Below, in pieces: positions 34,577-43,057 of a stretch of 64,000 nt of DNA. The stretch covers positions 124,001 through 188,000 of the forward strand of contig NZ_UXAV01000044.1 in NCBI RefSeq assembly GCF_900609045.1, read 5' to 3'. This DNA is from Filibacter tadaridae (lineage in GTDB: Bacteria > Bacillota > Bacilli > Bacillales_A > Planococcaceae). Positions within the stretch are counted from its first letter, which is position 1. Every line of letters starts with the position of its first letter. Position numbers and translations under genes: made by a program. The notes beneath the pieces are model-generated. The model worked only from the letters and a program-made list of their open reading frames with translations. It had not been told where the DNA came from and made no database searches.

Positions 34577-35317
34577 TTATTTTCGTACTTGAAAGAAAAT
34601 TCGTTCACTTTCTTCGTGTGGCGCTTCATCTTCCCAATCTGCGAAAATCCGTTCAATTGAAAAGCCCGCTTCCCTTAGCAACTCAACATAAGAATTGACT
34701 TCAAACGTCCGTTGCGTATGAATTTCATCGAAACGGCGATATAATCCACTCTCTTCTCTTACAAAAAAAGCTAGCTCGGAATAGACGGAATGGGGAACAT
34801 CTCCCTCATCCGTTTCCCATATGTACGCAATACGGTTGTTATCGAAAGTGAAAGGCCCTTCCATGAAGATTTCGTCTATTTTAAATAAAGAATGGACATC
34901 GAAAACGAGCGAACCACCTACTGATAGTGCCTTATGTACATGCTTGAAAGTTGCCAACACGTCAGCACGATCAAGTACATAGTTTAACGAATCGATTGCA
35001 ATCACTGCGACATCAAAGCCTGAGAATCCTTCCAATTCCTGCATGGGTTGTTGAACGAACTGAATGGGCAAAGAAAGAGACGTTGCTCTTTCCCTTGCCA
35101 CAGCCAACATATCGGTAGAAAGATCTATACCGGTGACATCTGCACCCCGTTTTGCAAGTTTTACAGATAGCAATCCCGTACCGCAACCGATATCCAAAAT
35201 TCGTTTCCCTTCAATCCCTGCTGCCGCCCCGTCAAGTATATCGACGTAGGCTTCATAAGGGATATCCGTCATCAGCTCATCATAAACACTGGCGAACTGC
35301 GAATAGGACTGATTCAT
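34577..35317 (-). CDS. yqeM: YqeM class I SAM-dependent methyltransferase
   Basis: A 246-residue methyltransferase with motif I RILDIGCGTGLLSVKLA near residue 40, motif II with VTGIDLSTDML, and FDVAVIAIDSLNYVLD. The N-terminal YSQFASVYDELMTDIPYEAY is typical of the YqeM family in this operon. Its substrate is unknown. It overlaps rsfS by four bases and precedes comEA on the strand, as in B. subtilis. Confidence 0.9.
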   Translation of the reverse strand: MNQSYSQFASVYDELMTDIPYEAYVDILDGAAAGIEGKRILDIGCGTGLLSVKLAKRGADVTGIDLSTDMLAVARERATSLSLPIQFVQQPMQELEGFSGFDVAVIAIDSLNYVLDRADVLATFKHVHKALSVGGSLVFDVHSLFKIDEIFMEGPFTFDNNRIAYIWETDEGDVPHSVYSELAFFVREESGLYRRFDEIHTQRTFEVNSYVELLREAGFSIERIFADWEDEAPHEESERIFFQVRK

Positions 35318-35661
35318 CTTTCGTCTGCCATATCAAGCATAGGTGCGTCTCCCCATAGCTTTTCAAGATTGTAAAATCCGCGTTCGTCACGATGGAAAAC
35401 ATGAACGACAACATCGCCTATGTCAACAAGAACCCATTTCCCTGCATCCATACCTTCAATCCGTTTCACTTGGTACCCTTCTTCAGATGCCTTGTCAGAA
35501 ACTTCTTTTGCAATCGCTTGGACTTGTCTTTCTGAATTGGCATGACAGATGATGAATTGATCCGCCATAAGCGAAACACCTTCCATGTTTAGTACCACGA
35601 TATCTTCGGCCTTTTTGTCGTCGACTGCTTTATAAGCTGTTGCAAGTAGTGTTGTAGTCAT
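35314..35661 (-). CDS. rsfS: Ribosomal silencing factor RsfS
   Basis: A 115-residue protein of the RsfS/YbeB family: AYKAVDDKKAEDIVVLNMEG at the start and GKWVLVDIGDVVVHVFHRDE near the end, the hallmark segment. It binds ribosomal protein L14 and blocks joining of the subunits in starved cells. It overlaps yqeM by four bases and follows yqeK by 40 bases within the yqeG-yqeM operon. Confidence 0.95.
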   Translation of the reverse strand: MTTTLLATAYKAVDDKKAEDIVVLNMEGVSLMADQFIICHANSERQVQAIAKEVSDKASEEGYQVKRIEGMDAGKWVLVDIGDVVVHVFHRDERGFYNLEKLWGDAPMLDMADER

Positions 35662-35701
35662 TTATTTCACTTTTCCTCTCGTTTTGGCTAATCTGTACTA
35701 C

Positions 35702-36262
35702 TTATTTCTTCATAAGGTATTCGTTGTAGCAGTCAATGGAATCTGGAAATACCGGAACTTTTTTCAATACAAGAAACTGTACTGAATGATAAATACAAGC
35801 TTCCATTGCTGAATCCAAACTCTTTTCTGTCGTTCTTCGTAATTCTTCAACACCCGGAAAATTTCGTCCGGGCTCAATCATGTCCGCCACGTAGATTAGC
35901 TTTTCAAGAAAGGTCATATTTGCTCTTCCCGTTGTATGATAGCGGATTGCATTCAAAATATCCGTATCTTCTATGGCAAACTCATCCCGCGCGATTGTTG
36001 CTCCTACAGGACCGTGCCATAATTCATGATGAAAAGATAAAAGCCTTGGATCTTCTTTTTCTTTAACAAGAACTTGCCTCAGTTCATCACTATCCGTGAA
36101 TTTGGCAATATCATGGAAAAGGGCTGCCTGTTCTGCTTTCACAATGGATACGCCATACCGTTCAGCAAGCATTTTAGCTGTTTCTGTTACTCTCAATACG
36201 TGTTGAAAACGCGCTAGCGGCAATCGTTGTTTGAGTTGTTGTGTAACAAATTCAACATCCAT
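35702..36262 (-). CDS. yqeK: YqeK HD-domain phosphohydrolase
   Basis: The 186-residue product has an HD domain: H of RFQHVLRVT, HDIAKF at the HD pair, then a later HELWHGPVGA and YVADMIEPGR. YqeK proteins hydrolyse symmetric dinucleoside tetraphosphates such as Ap4A. Start at 36262 follows AAGGAGGGATTGT; the frame to 36283 lacks a site. It overlaps the end of nadD by 11 bases. Confidence 0.92.
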   Translation of the reverse strand: MDVEFVTQQLKQRLPLARFQHVLRVTETAKMLAERYGVSIVKAEQAALFHDIAKFTDSDELRQVLVKEKEDPRLLSFHHELWHGPVGATIARDEFAIEDTDILNAIRYHTTGRANMTFLEKLIYVADMIEPGRNFPGVEELRRTTEKSLDSAMEACIYHSVQFLVLKKVPVFPDSIDCYNEYLMKK

Positions 36263-36821
36263 ACAATCCCTCCTTGCGAACAAATACTTCTACAACTTTC
36301 GGAATGAGCATCTCTACAGTACCCTTTCCAGCAAAGCGTTCCCGTATCACTGTTGACGACAAATCGATTTGAGGGATATCGACAAACGTAACGGGTAACT
36401 CTGTTTTGCCTGTGGTTCCAGGGCGGTTGACTCCAACAAATTCAACAATCTTCACGAGCTCCTCAATCCGGTACCACTTTGGCAGCATATCAATCATATC
36501 GCCACCAATTATAAAATGAAACGCAGAATCGGGTTCGAGCTCCGTCAATTTTTTCATCGTATCATATGTGTAAGACACACCACCGCAATCCACTTCGAAT
36601 GAAGATGCGTTAAGCCCTTCAACGCCAGCTACAGCGAGTTCCACCATTTTCAACCGCTGTAGGGCTGTCGCGTCACCTGGAGCCGACTTATGCGGTGGCT
36701 TTGCAGTGGGCATCAATCGCACTTCATCCAGCCCAAGTGTATGCAGAACCTCATTCGCGACAATCAAGTGACCCACATGAGGTGGATTGAACGTCCCCCC
36801 AAGTATGCCTACTTTTCTCAT
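36252..36821 (-). CDS. nadD: Nicotinate-nucleotide adenylyltransferase
   Basis: A 189-residue nucleotidyltransferase with GILGGTFNPPHVGHLI at the start (the TxxH-like nucleotide-binding motif) and DLSSTVIRERF near the end (ISSTxxR motif). It adenylates nicotinic acid mononucleotide in NAD synthesis. Start at 36821 follows AAGGAGTGGGCT. It overlaps yqeK and follows yqeI by ten bases. Confidence 0.95.
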   Translation of the reverse strand: MRKVGILGGTFNPPHVGHLIVANEVLHTLGLDEVRLMPTAKPPHKSAPGDATALQRLKMVELAVAGVEGLNASSFEVDCGGVSYTYDTMKKLTELEPDSAFHFIIGGDMIDMLPKWYRIEELVKIVEFVGVNRPGTTGKTELPVTFVDIPQIDLSSTVIRERFAGKGTVEMLIPKVVEVFVRKEGLYGC

Positions 36822-36831
36822 AGCCCACTCC

Positions 36832-37122
36832 TTATGGTAATTCGATACGTTTTTTCTCTTTTGATTCTTTATATAACACAATTGTATTACCGATCACTTG
36901 GACAACTTCAATTCCTTCGATACCGTCCAATTTTGCAGCAATCTCAGTTTTATCTTCATCACAGTTTTGTAGAATACTTACTTTGATTAATTCCTTCGCT
37001 TCAAGCGCTTCGTCGAATTGTTTGATAACTGACTCAGTCAATCCACTTTTCCCTACTTGAAATAATGGTTGAAGACGATTTGCTTGGCTCCGAAGAAACC
37101 CTTTTTGTTTACCTGTTAACAT
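36832..37122 (-). CDS. yqeI: CRM-domain RNA-binding protein (YhbY family)
   Basis: A 96-residue CRM-domain protein: LTGKQKGFLRSQANRLQPLF followed by QVGKSGLTESVI, and a late VVQVIGNTIVLYKESKEKK. These proteins bind pre-50S ribosomal particles. It overlaps the end of aroE by seven bases, so it is in the same operon. Confidence 0.93.
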   Translation of the reverse strand: MLTGKQKGFLRSQANRLQPLFQVGKSGLTESVIKQFDEALEAKELIKVSILQNCDEDKTEIAAKLDGIEGIEVVQVIGNTIVLYKESKEKKRIELP

Positions 37123-37952
37123 TGTTGACCTCCAAGAATTGTTGTTATTTTTTCAATCATTTTTTTTGTATTCGGATAGGTGCCTGTCCAAGTCTCAAAA
37201 GCAAGTGCTCCTTGATGGACGAACATGCCTATCCCATTCATTGTTTCTGCTCCGTTCGCACGGGCGTTTTCCAGGAATTCCGTTTCAAGGGGATTGTAGA
37301 TAATATCTGCAACAATCGCTTCCTCAGCTAGACGGTTAGGGTTGAAAGGCATTCCATGTTGTGCAAAATGCATGCCTACGGTCGTCGTTTGTACGATTAA
37401 TTTAAAATTCGACAGGGATGATTCAGCTTCTGTAATCGTCAAACTAGAAGCATTCGGTAGACCCACAGCTATACTTCGGGCTTTTTCTAGTGTCCTGTTC
37501 GTAATCGAGAGAGGACCATAACCGGCAGCATGCAGTGCAAAAGCGATACCTCGCGCTGCACCACCCGCCCCAACAAGTAACACTTTACCTTCTCCTGGGT
37601 GTTTTCCACAACTCTCTTCAAGCGCGCGGACAAATCCTCGACCATCGGTATTGAAGCCGACAAGAGACCCATCAGCCTCTACACGTACTGTATTCACAGC
37701 GTTCATCAATTCGGCCGAGGCGTCCAATCGGTCGAGGAAAGGAATTATCGCTTGTTTATGTGGAACGGTTACATTCCAACCGCTACAGCCGAGTGTTCGT
37801 AGACTACCGACTGCCTCTTCAAGTCTTTCAGCTGTTACATGAATTGGAATATAGGAAGCGTCCATTTCATTCGCCGCAAACCATTCATCGTGCATCGCTG
37901 GAGACATGGATTGGGCGATCGGGTCACCGATAACTGCGTACCATTTTTTCAC
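37116..37952 (-). CDS. aroE: Shikimate dehydrogenase
   Basis: A 278-residue NADP-dependent enzyme of the aromatic amino-acid pathway: VIGDPIAQSMSPAMHDEWF at the substrate end, WNVTVPHKQAI with the catalytic Lys, and the dinucleotide loop LLVGAGGAARGIAFAL. GGGGGGAAACTGGTC stands before the start. It follows yqeH by 16 bases and overlaps yqeI. Confidence 0.94.
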   Translation of the reverse strand: MKKWYAVIGDPIAQSMSPAMHDEWFAANEMDASYIPIHVTAERLEEAVGSLRTLGCSGWNVTVPHKQAIIPFLDRLDASAELMNAVNTVRVEADGSLVGFNTDGRGFVRALEESCGKHPGEGKVLLVGAGGAARGIAFALHAAGYGPLSITNRTLEKARSIAVGLPNASSLTITEAESSLSNFKLIVQTTTVGMHFAQHGMPFNPNRLAEEAIVADIIYNPLETEFLENARANGAETMNGIGMFVHQGALAFETWTGTYPNTKKMIEKITTILGGQQC

Positions 37953-37968
37953 GACCAGTTTCCCCCCT

Positions 37969-39069
37969 TTAGATGAGTGAAGGTCTTAAAACAACGTCAA
38001 CGCCACGTGGAGCATGAACCGCGACGACTACATTCGGATGTTGAATTGTTACCCAGCCAAGTCCTGAAATGACAATATCCGTTTTCGCTTTTTTAATGGA
38101 GAATTCATGACGGACAAACGGTGGCATCTTGTCGATTGACTCACCTGATGGCGGTGAAAGCATTTCGCCAAGATGATTCTCATACAACGTATCCGCATTT
38201 GAAAGCTTCGTACGATGAATGGTTAAACCATTTGAGATATGAATCGTAAAGGACGACCGCTCACCAGAAATGAAATCAAAACGAGCCAATCCGCCGATGA
38301 ACAATGTCTGCTCGGCATTAAGCTGGAATACTTTCGGTTTCAGCTCATTTTTAGGGGTAATTGCTTTCAAATCGTTTTCGTCTAAATGATGAGCAATCTG
38401 ATGATCGTTAATAATCCCTGGTGTATCATAAATGGCTTTCCCATCATCAAGTGGGATTTCAACTAAATCCAACGTCGTTCCTGGGAAGTGGGATGTCGTA
38501 ATGACTTCTCCAATCCCTGTAGCCCGTTTGATGATTCGATTGATAAACGTCGATTTCCCAACGTTTGTACATCCAACAACGTACACGTCTTTGCCTTTAC
38601 GGATTGTATCGATAGCAGTAAGTGCTTCTTCCATGCCTTTTCCTTTATAGGCGGAGACAAGAAGTACATCAACCGGCTTCAAGCCCAATTTTACCGCTTC
38701 TGCTTTCATCCAATTGGTTAAACGGTTGGGGTTTATCGACTTGGGAAGAATATCTGATTTATTACCAATCAATAATATGTCCTTATTTCCGACGAAGCGA
38801 TGTAAGCCGTTGATCCAACTTCCGTTGAAATCGAAAATATCGACGATTAGTACAACCATTCCCTCTTTCGTTCCAATACCATTTAAAATTTTCAAAAAGT
38901 CATCACTGGACAATGATACGGGCTGTAATTCATTGTAATTCCGTAAGCGGAAACAGCGTTTACAAACGACTTCTTCTTTTTCCAACGATGCGGGTGGTGT
39001 ATAGCCTTCTTTTTTCGGGTTGTCAGTCTGAATCGTTATACCGCAACCTATACATTTCATTTCTTCCAC
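37969..39069 (-). CDS. yqeH: Ribosome biogenesis GTPase YqeH
   Basis: A 366-residue circularly permuted GTPase: an N-terminal four-cysteine zinc finger (CIGCG and CKRCF), then G4 GNKSD, G1 GCTNVGKST and G3 DTPG out of the usual order. It acts in 30S subunit assembly. The start is put at a GTG at 39069, seven bases after GGGAGG, giving exactly the B. subtilis length; an in-frame ATG at 39084 is immediately on that site. It follows yqeG directly. Confidence 0.93.
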   Translation of the reverse strand: MEEMKCIGCGITIQTDNPKKEGYTPPASLEKEEVVCKRCFRLRNYNELQPVSLSSDDFLKILNGIGTKEGMVVLIVDIFDFNGSWINGLHRFVGNKDILLIGNKSDILPKSINPNRLTNWMKAEAVKLGLKPVDVLLVSAYKGKGMEEALTAIDTIRKGKDVYVVGCTNVGKSTFINRIIKRATGIGEVITTSHFPGTTLDLVEIPLDDGKAIYDTPGIINDHQIAHHLDENDLKAITPKNELKPKVFQLNAEQTLFIGGLARFDFISGERSSFTIHISNGLTIHRTKLSNADTLYENHLGEMLSPPSGESIDKMPPFVRHEFSIKKAKTDIVISGLGWVTIQHPNVVVAVHAPRGVDVVLRPSLI

Positions 39070-39071
39070 AA

Positions 39072-39596
39072 TTAGTCCTCCCACGTTATCAGGCCGCGAC
39101 GTTTCATGCGTGCCATAATCCTTCTTTCAATCATCCTATTGAACTTCGTGAAAAATCCATCTGAACTTGCGACAGGTACGACAAGTATCGTATGTAGACC
39201 CTTTCTGTTACCGCCCAATATATCAGTCATCAGTTGGTCACCGATAACAACCGTTTCCTCTTTTTTCGTACCCATTGCAGCACATGCTTTTTTAAAAGAC
39301 TTCGTCATCGGTTTACGGGCATCACATATGAAAGGTGTGCCGAGTGGGTCACAGAAAGTTTTCACGCGCATTTCATTATTATTTGAAACGACTGTAACGA
39401 GAATCCCAGCATTGTTCATACCTTTCATCCATTCAATGATTTCAGGCGTAGCCGCTGGATTATCCCACGCAACAAGCGTATTGTCCAAATCCGTTATAAC
39501 CCCTTTAATTCCCTTTGCTCTAAGGTACTCTGGCGTAACTTGAAAAACAGTTTTCACAAATTCATTTGGCAAAAAATAGTTGAACACATTATCCAC
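39072..39596 (-). CDS. yqeG: YqeG family HAD phosphatase
   Basis: A 174-residue HAD-superfamily protein (IIIA): motif I DLDNTLVAWD, motif II VVSNNNE, and motif IV EETVVIGDQLMTDILGGN. Members dephosphorylate lipid or nucleotide phosphates; the substrate for this Firmicute branch is not known. It is the first gene of the yqeG-yqeM operon, with yqeH following two bases after its stop. Confidence 0.9.
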   Translation of the reverse strand: MDNVFNYFLPNEFVKTVFQVTPEYLRAKGIKGVITDLDNTLVAWDNPAATPEIIEWMKGMNNAGILVTVVSNNNEMRVKTFCDPLGTPFICDARKPMTKSFKKACAAMGTKKEETVVIGDQLMTDILGGNRKGLHTILVVPVASSDGFFTKFNRMIERRIMARMKRRGLITWED

Positions 39597-39635
39597 TCCG
39601 ATTTACAACTCATTCTGAAATAATTATAACATAAA

Positions 39636-39690
39636 CGAAAAGCGAGAGCGCCTGTTTAGGAGCGACAGGCAACATGGAAACCCTAATACG
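39636..39690. repeat. Fragment of a GCGAGAGCGCCTG repeat
   Basis: AAAGCGAGAGCGCCTGT, followed nearby by GCGACAGGC, resembles a longer repeat fragment at 42355-42445. It sits between divergent yqeG and sigK. Confidence 0.4.
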
Positions 39691-39796
39691 ACACAAACAG
39701 TAAGGACATCCCATACCGCCTGTCCGACTTAAAAACCGGTGATATGGCATGACACGACTGCATAGACTGTCATACAACGACACAGGAGGTGACCCG

Positions 39797-40498
39797 ATGA
39801 GCGGGTTTGTCATGGCAATTGTTCAGCTATGGCTCGAAATTCCTGCCGTGATCGGTTATATTCGGGGGCAGGCATTCCAACGTCCACTAACGAAAGAAGA
39901 AGAAGCCGCTTGTCTACTACGACTTGCAGAAGGCGACGAAGATGCACGAGATGAACTCATTGAACGCAACATGCGACTCGTTGCACATATCGTAAAAAAG
40001 TTTCACCCAAAACATGAACTATTGGACGATTATATTTCGATTGGAACGATTGGACTCATGAAAGCTGTAAACAGTTTTACACCAGATCGTAAAACAAAAC
40101 TTTCCACTTACGCTGCACGCTGTATTGAAAACGAAATTCTCATGTATCTTCGCACTCAGAAAAAAGTACAAAAAGACGTATCAATGTTCGATCCGATAGG
40201 AATGGACAAAGATGGTCAGTCACTCCAAATCGCAGATCTTTTACAAACCGATGATGAAACGCCGATTGAAACGGTTGAACAGAAAGAACGCAAAGAAAGA
40301 CTGTACAAACATTTAGGAAAACTCAACGGTCGTGAGTTGGAAATTATCCAAAGGCGCTATGGTTTACTCGATGACAAGCCGATGACCCAAAAGGAGATAG
40401 CAGCACAGCTTGACATCTCCAGAAGTTACGTTTCAAGAATTGAAAAAAGAGCAATTGTCAAGCTATATCAGTTATTTAAACGCGAATACAATGATTGA
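39797..40498 (+). CDS. sigK: RNA polymerase sigma factor SigK (intact, single gene)
   Basis: A 233-residue late mother-cell sigma factor. Region 2 contains RNMRLVAHIVKKF, DDYISIGTIGLMKAV and KLSTYAARCIENEILMYLR; region 4 contains MTQKEIAAQLDISRSYVSRI. A hydrophobic pro-sequence (MSGFVMAIVQLWLEIPAVIG) precedes the mature part and would be removed by SpoIVFB. Start at 39797 follows AGGAGGTGACCCG. In B. subtilis the gene is split by the skin prophage; here it is continuous. A strong terminator follows. Confidence 0.95.
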   Translation: MSGFVMAIVQLWLEIPAVIGYIRGQAFQRPLTKEEEAACLLRLAEGDEDARDELIERNMRLVAHIVKKFHPKHELLDDYISIGTIGLMKAVNSFTPDRKTKLSTYAARCIENEILMYLRTQKKVQKDVSMFDPIGMDKDGQSLQIADLLQTDDETPIETVEQKERKERLYKHLGKLNGRELEIIQRRYGLLDDKPMTQKEIAAQLDISRSYVSRIEKRAIVKLYQLFKREYND

Positions 40499-40521
40499 TC
40501 TGCACCGCAACTAACAAAAAA

Positions 40522-40569
40522 AGGCGTTTCAATGCGGGAGTGATCCCATCATTGGAAACGCCTCTTTTT
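40522..40569. terminator. Terminator after sigK
   Basis: AGGCGTTTC pairs with GAAACGCCT, with AATG/CATT and GGGA/TCCC extending the stem, then TTTTTA. Also serves the small minus-strand gene at 40577. Confidence 0.88.
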
Positions 40570-40576
40570 ATACTCC

Positions 40577-40657
40577 TCAGTCAGCACTGACCTCACGTGA
40601 GATGATGACTGCGATAATCGTTGTAACAAAGAATGTGCCTGCCATTAAATATAACAT
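40577..40657 (-). CDS. 26-residue membrane peptide
   Basis: Too short for routine calling, but well supported: AAGGAGG stands nine bases before an ATG at 40657, and the product MLYLMAGTFFVTTIIAVIIS-REVSAD is a single membrane helix with a short charged tail. A bidirectional terminator follows within ten bases. It lies between sigK and mtnN. I do not recognise a family; it may be a regulatory membrane peptide. Confidence 0.55.
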   Translation of the reverse strand: MLYLMAGTFFVTTIIAVIISREVSAD

Positions 40658-40723
40658 TGCGGATTCCCTCCTTGAGATTACTTGTGAATAAAAAACTCTT
40701 ACAGCTATCTTACCACAAAATCG

Positions 40724-41416
40724 TTATAGTTTCGAGATAGCACGCAAAACAATATCCGTTGAATGACGTGCCGCAATCGGAAGAAACTCATCAAAACTAA
40801 TTGATGATTCCTTGCCCGCTATGTCAGAAAGTGCTCTGATCACTACGAAAGGCGTTCCAAACTGATGGCAAACCTGTGCAACAGCCGCCGCTTCCATTTC
40901 TGCTGCTATCATCAAAGGAAATTGTGTTCTCACCCTATCAACCAAAGCAGCATCGCTCATGAATGTGTCGCCAGAAGCAATTAATCCTGTCGCATATTCG
41001 TGTTCACCGATTTCTTCAACAGCATTACAAGCAATTGTCACAAGTTTCGGATCCGCTACAAAGGCGGCGGGCTGTCCTGGAACTTGGCCGTGTTCGTAAC
41101 CAAACGCTGTCACATCGACGTCATGATGCCTGACTTCATTGGAAATAACGATTGTGCCGACTTCAAGTGATTCTTGAAATCCACCTGCCGATCCTGTATT
41201 GAGCACATAATCCGGTTTGAAATTGGTAAGAAGAACCGTTGTGGCGATTGCCGCGTTCACTTTACCAATTCCACTTTTCACAAGAACAACTTCATGATTA
41301 CCAATTTCACCTTCTATAAATTCACAATCTGCAATCGTCGTAACAGTTGAGGATTGAATTGTTTCTCTTAAAAGTTCAACTTCTTCTTCCATAGCTCCTA
41401 TTACTGCTATTTTCAT
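40724..41416 (-). CDS. mtnN: 5'-methylthioadenosine/S-adenosylhomocysteine nucleosidase
   Basis: The 230-residue enzyme begins MKIAVIGAMEEEVELLRE, with NTGSAGGFQ, ASGDTFMS and late EMEAAAVAQVCH and ALSDIAG segments that line the active site (including the catalytic Glu and Asp). It cleaves adenine from methylthioadenosine and S-adenosylhomocysteine. The start at 41416 has GTGGGAGAGAA before it; upstream sequence is the MITE-like repeat at 41433-41546, so the promoter may lie in or beyond the repeat. Confidence 0.94.
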   Translation of the reverse strand: MKIAVIGAMEEEVELLRETIQSSTVTTIADCEFIEGEIGNHEVVLVKSGIGKVNAAIATTVLLTNFKPDYVLNTGSAGGFQESLEVGTIVISNEVRHHDVDVTAFGYEHGQVPGQPAAFVADPKLVTIACNAVEEIGEHEYATGLIASGDTFMSDAALVDRVRTQFPLMIAAEMEAAAVAQVCHQFGTPFVVIRALSDIAGKESSISFDEFLPIAARHSTDIVLRAISKL

Positions 41417-41432
41417 TTCTCTCCCACTCTCT

Positions 41433-41546
41433 CTTATAAATATATATGTTGACATAAAGAATCATCTTAACAACGCTCGGGGATGCCTCCCGCAGTGAGG
41501 CGCCTTCGCTAGAGTTTATGTAGAATCAGTAGTTCAACATAAATAA
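41433..41546 (-). mobile_element. MITE-like repeat, copy 2
   Basis: About 114 bp, inverted relative to 26989-27151 and lacking its inner 50-base hairpin. Shared parts: ATATATGTTGACATAAAGAATC, GCCTCCCGCAGTGAGGCGCC and TTCAACATA; TATGTTGA and TCAACATA form the terminal inverted repeats. It ends a few bases before the mtnN ribosome binding site. Confidence 0.65.
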
Positions 41547-41552
41547 GACCGA

Positions 41553-42281
41553 TTAGTAATCAAAATCCAATGTAGAAAGCTTATCCATCTTCACTGGTTT
41601 CCATCCTTGACCTTCAATCCATTCCAAATGGACACGGTACTTTTCAGAACTATCTTTAGTTGAAACAATTCCAATCGACTTTTGTGGCCCTCCACCGTTT
41701 TTAATCTTCCAAAATATCATGGAATCTTCTGAGAGGCCTGTCGCATAGGCTAACGCTTTCTTTTTTTCCTGCCAATCGACAGATTCACCGTCATATTTAG
41801 ATACATGTTCACCAGTCTGTGTTGTCCCCACCGGTTGCCATGCTGAATTTACAACTGTTTCAGTAACAAACTCTTCATCCGATGGAGTAGACGTGACTGT
41901 ATCCGATTCGTCATCACCAGCTGCTTCATCAGTTGTTTCTTCATTGTCAGAAGAACTAGCTGATTCATCCGCATCCGCGTTGTCTGAAGAACTATTCCCA
42001 TCGTCCGCTTCAGCTGAATCTTCGTTTGTTTCGCCGTCGTCTTCAACAGTCGAATCATTTGATGAGAAATCGCTTTGGTCGTCCATCTCTTTTGCATTAT
42101 TATCTGTTGTTTGCGCTTCTTTTCCTCCTGCTTGTCCATCATCATTGTCGCCTATGAAAATTGTTGACGCCGTGATAATAATAGCTACTATGACGACACC
42201 AATGAGTATGTTCAATATAGTAGATGATCGATTGCGCTTTTTTCGCGCTGTCCTTGAAAAGTCAGGTTCCCGTTCTGTCAT
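41553..42281 (-). CDS. yrrS: YrrS family protein (DUF1510)
   Basis: A 242-residue protein with an N-terminal basic segment (FSRTARKKRNRSS), one membrane helix (about 25-43), a long acidic low-complexity linker (about 48-140, D/E/S/N-rich) and a C-terminal DUF1510 domain (SAWQPVGTTQTGEHVSKYDG and GYQKWIEGQG-like end). The domain is exposed outside the cell. In B. subtilis it is cotranscribed with pbpI. Here the penicillin-binding protein gene is absent from the neighbourhood. Confidence 0.87.
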   Translation of the reverse strand: MTEREPDFSRTARKKRNRSSTILNILIGVVIVAIIITASTIFIGDNDDGQAGGKEAQTTDNNAKEMDDQSDFSSNDSTVEDDGETNEDSAEADDGNSSSDNADADESASSSDNEETTDEAAGDDESDTVTSTPSDEEFVTETVVNSAWQPVGTTQTGEHVSKYDGESVDWQEKKKALAYATGLSEDSMIFWKIKNGGGPQKSIGIVSTKDSSEKYRVHLEWIEGQGWKPVKMDKLSTLDFDY

Positions 42282-42354
42282 AACTTATACAACCCCATTT
42301 CCCTTTTTGGATATCCGCTATGTAGACGATTCAACCACAAACAAGTTTCTATCA

Positions 42355-42445
42355 GAAAAGCGAGAGACGCCTGTCGCCCCCAGGCGTTGGAGCTGGACAT
42401 TAAGAAAAACGACAGCTCCTAGGCACTGTACTCAACAGGACCAAA
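42355..42445. repeat. Fragment of a palindromic intergenic repeat
   Basis: Contains AAAAGCGAGAGACGCCTGTCG, AGGCGTTGGAGCTGGACA and CAGCTCCTAGGC; GGAGCTG and CAGCTCC can pair. Part of it matches 39636-39690. Similar GTCCAGCTCCA repeats are known to me from many Bacillales, but this is from memory. Confidence 0.5.
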
Positions 42446-42447
42446 AA

Positions 42448-42467
42448 CCGTCCTTGCAAAAGGACGG
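42448..42467 (-). terminator. Terminator after greA
   Basis: CCGTCCTT-GCAA-AAGGACGG; on the minus strand TTTTTGG follows. It lies 12 bases after the greA stop. Confidence 0.88.
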
Positions 42468-42478
42468 CCACTGGTAAA

Positions 42479-42955
42479 TCATTTAATATCGATAATGGTA
42501 ACCGACATTTCTCCGCCTGGTGTTGCAATTTTCACTTCATCACCTTTTGAACGGCCGATAAGACCTTTTGCAATTGGTGAATCATTTGAAATCAGACCTT
42601 CAATCGGATTCGCTTCTGCAGATCCAACAATCGTATAGGATTCTTCATCTCCATCAGGTAATTCTTTGAATGTAACCGTTTTACCAAGACGCACTTCGTC
42701 TGTATTCAACTCATCTTCAGCAATGATCATCGCATTACGAATCATGGATTCCAATGTTGAAATCTTACCTTCAACAAATGCCTGATCTTCCTTAGCAGAA
42801 TCATATTCCGAGTTCTCGGAAAGGTCGCCATAACTCCGTGCAATTTTTATACGTTCTACGACTTCTTTTCGTTTAACCATTTTTAGAAATTCAAGTTCAT
42901 CTTCTAGTTTTTGTTTTCCTGCCGCTGTCATTGGGAATTTTTTTTCAGTAACCAT
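42479..42955 (-). CDS. greA: Transcription elongation factor GreA
   Basis: A 158-residue factor with an N-terminal coiled coil ([17 protein letters not shown] to [20 protein letters not shown], tip acids in DLSENSEYD) and a C-terminal FKBP-like domain ending [20 protein letters not shown]. It restarts backtracked RNA polymerase by stimulating RNA cleavage. GAGGAGTGATGAGAA stands before the ATG. It follows udk on the strand after about 100 bases and a terminator follows. Confidence 0.95.
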   Translation of the reverse strand: MVTEKKFPMTAAGKQKLEDELEFLKMVKRKEVVERIKIARSYGDLSENSEYDSAKEDQAFVEGKISTLESMIRNAMIIAEDELNTDEVRLGKTVTFKELPDGDEESYTIVGSAEANPIEGLISNDSPIAKGLIGRSKGDEVKIATPGGEMSVTIIDIK

Positions 42956-43057
42956 TTCTCATCACTCCTCATGTCTTTGTTCATAAAAATACTATGTTAC
43001 GCCTTATACAGGTATGCAACATAGCAATTATCTGTATAGAATTATGTCATCATCATA

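Noticed and set aside
41893..42477. Plus-strand frame of 194 codons opposite yrrS
   Set aside because: It is the mirror of the acidic low-complexity linker of yrrS (serine-rich as a result) and has no ribosome binding site.
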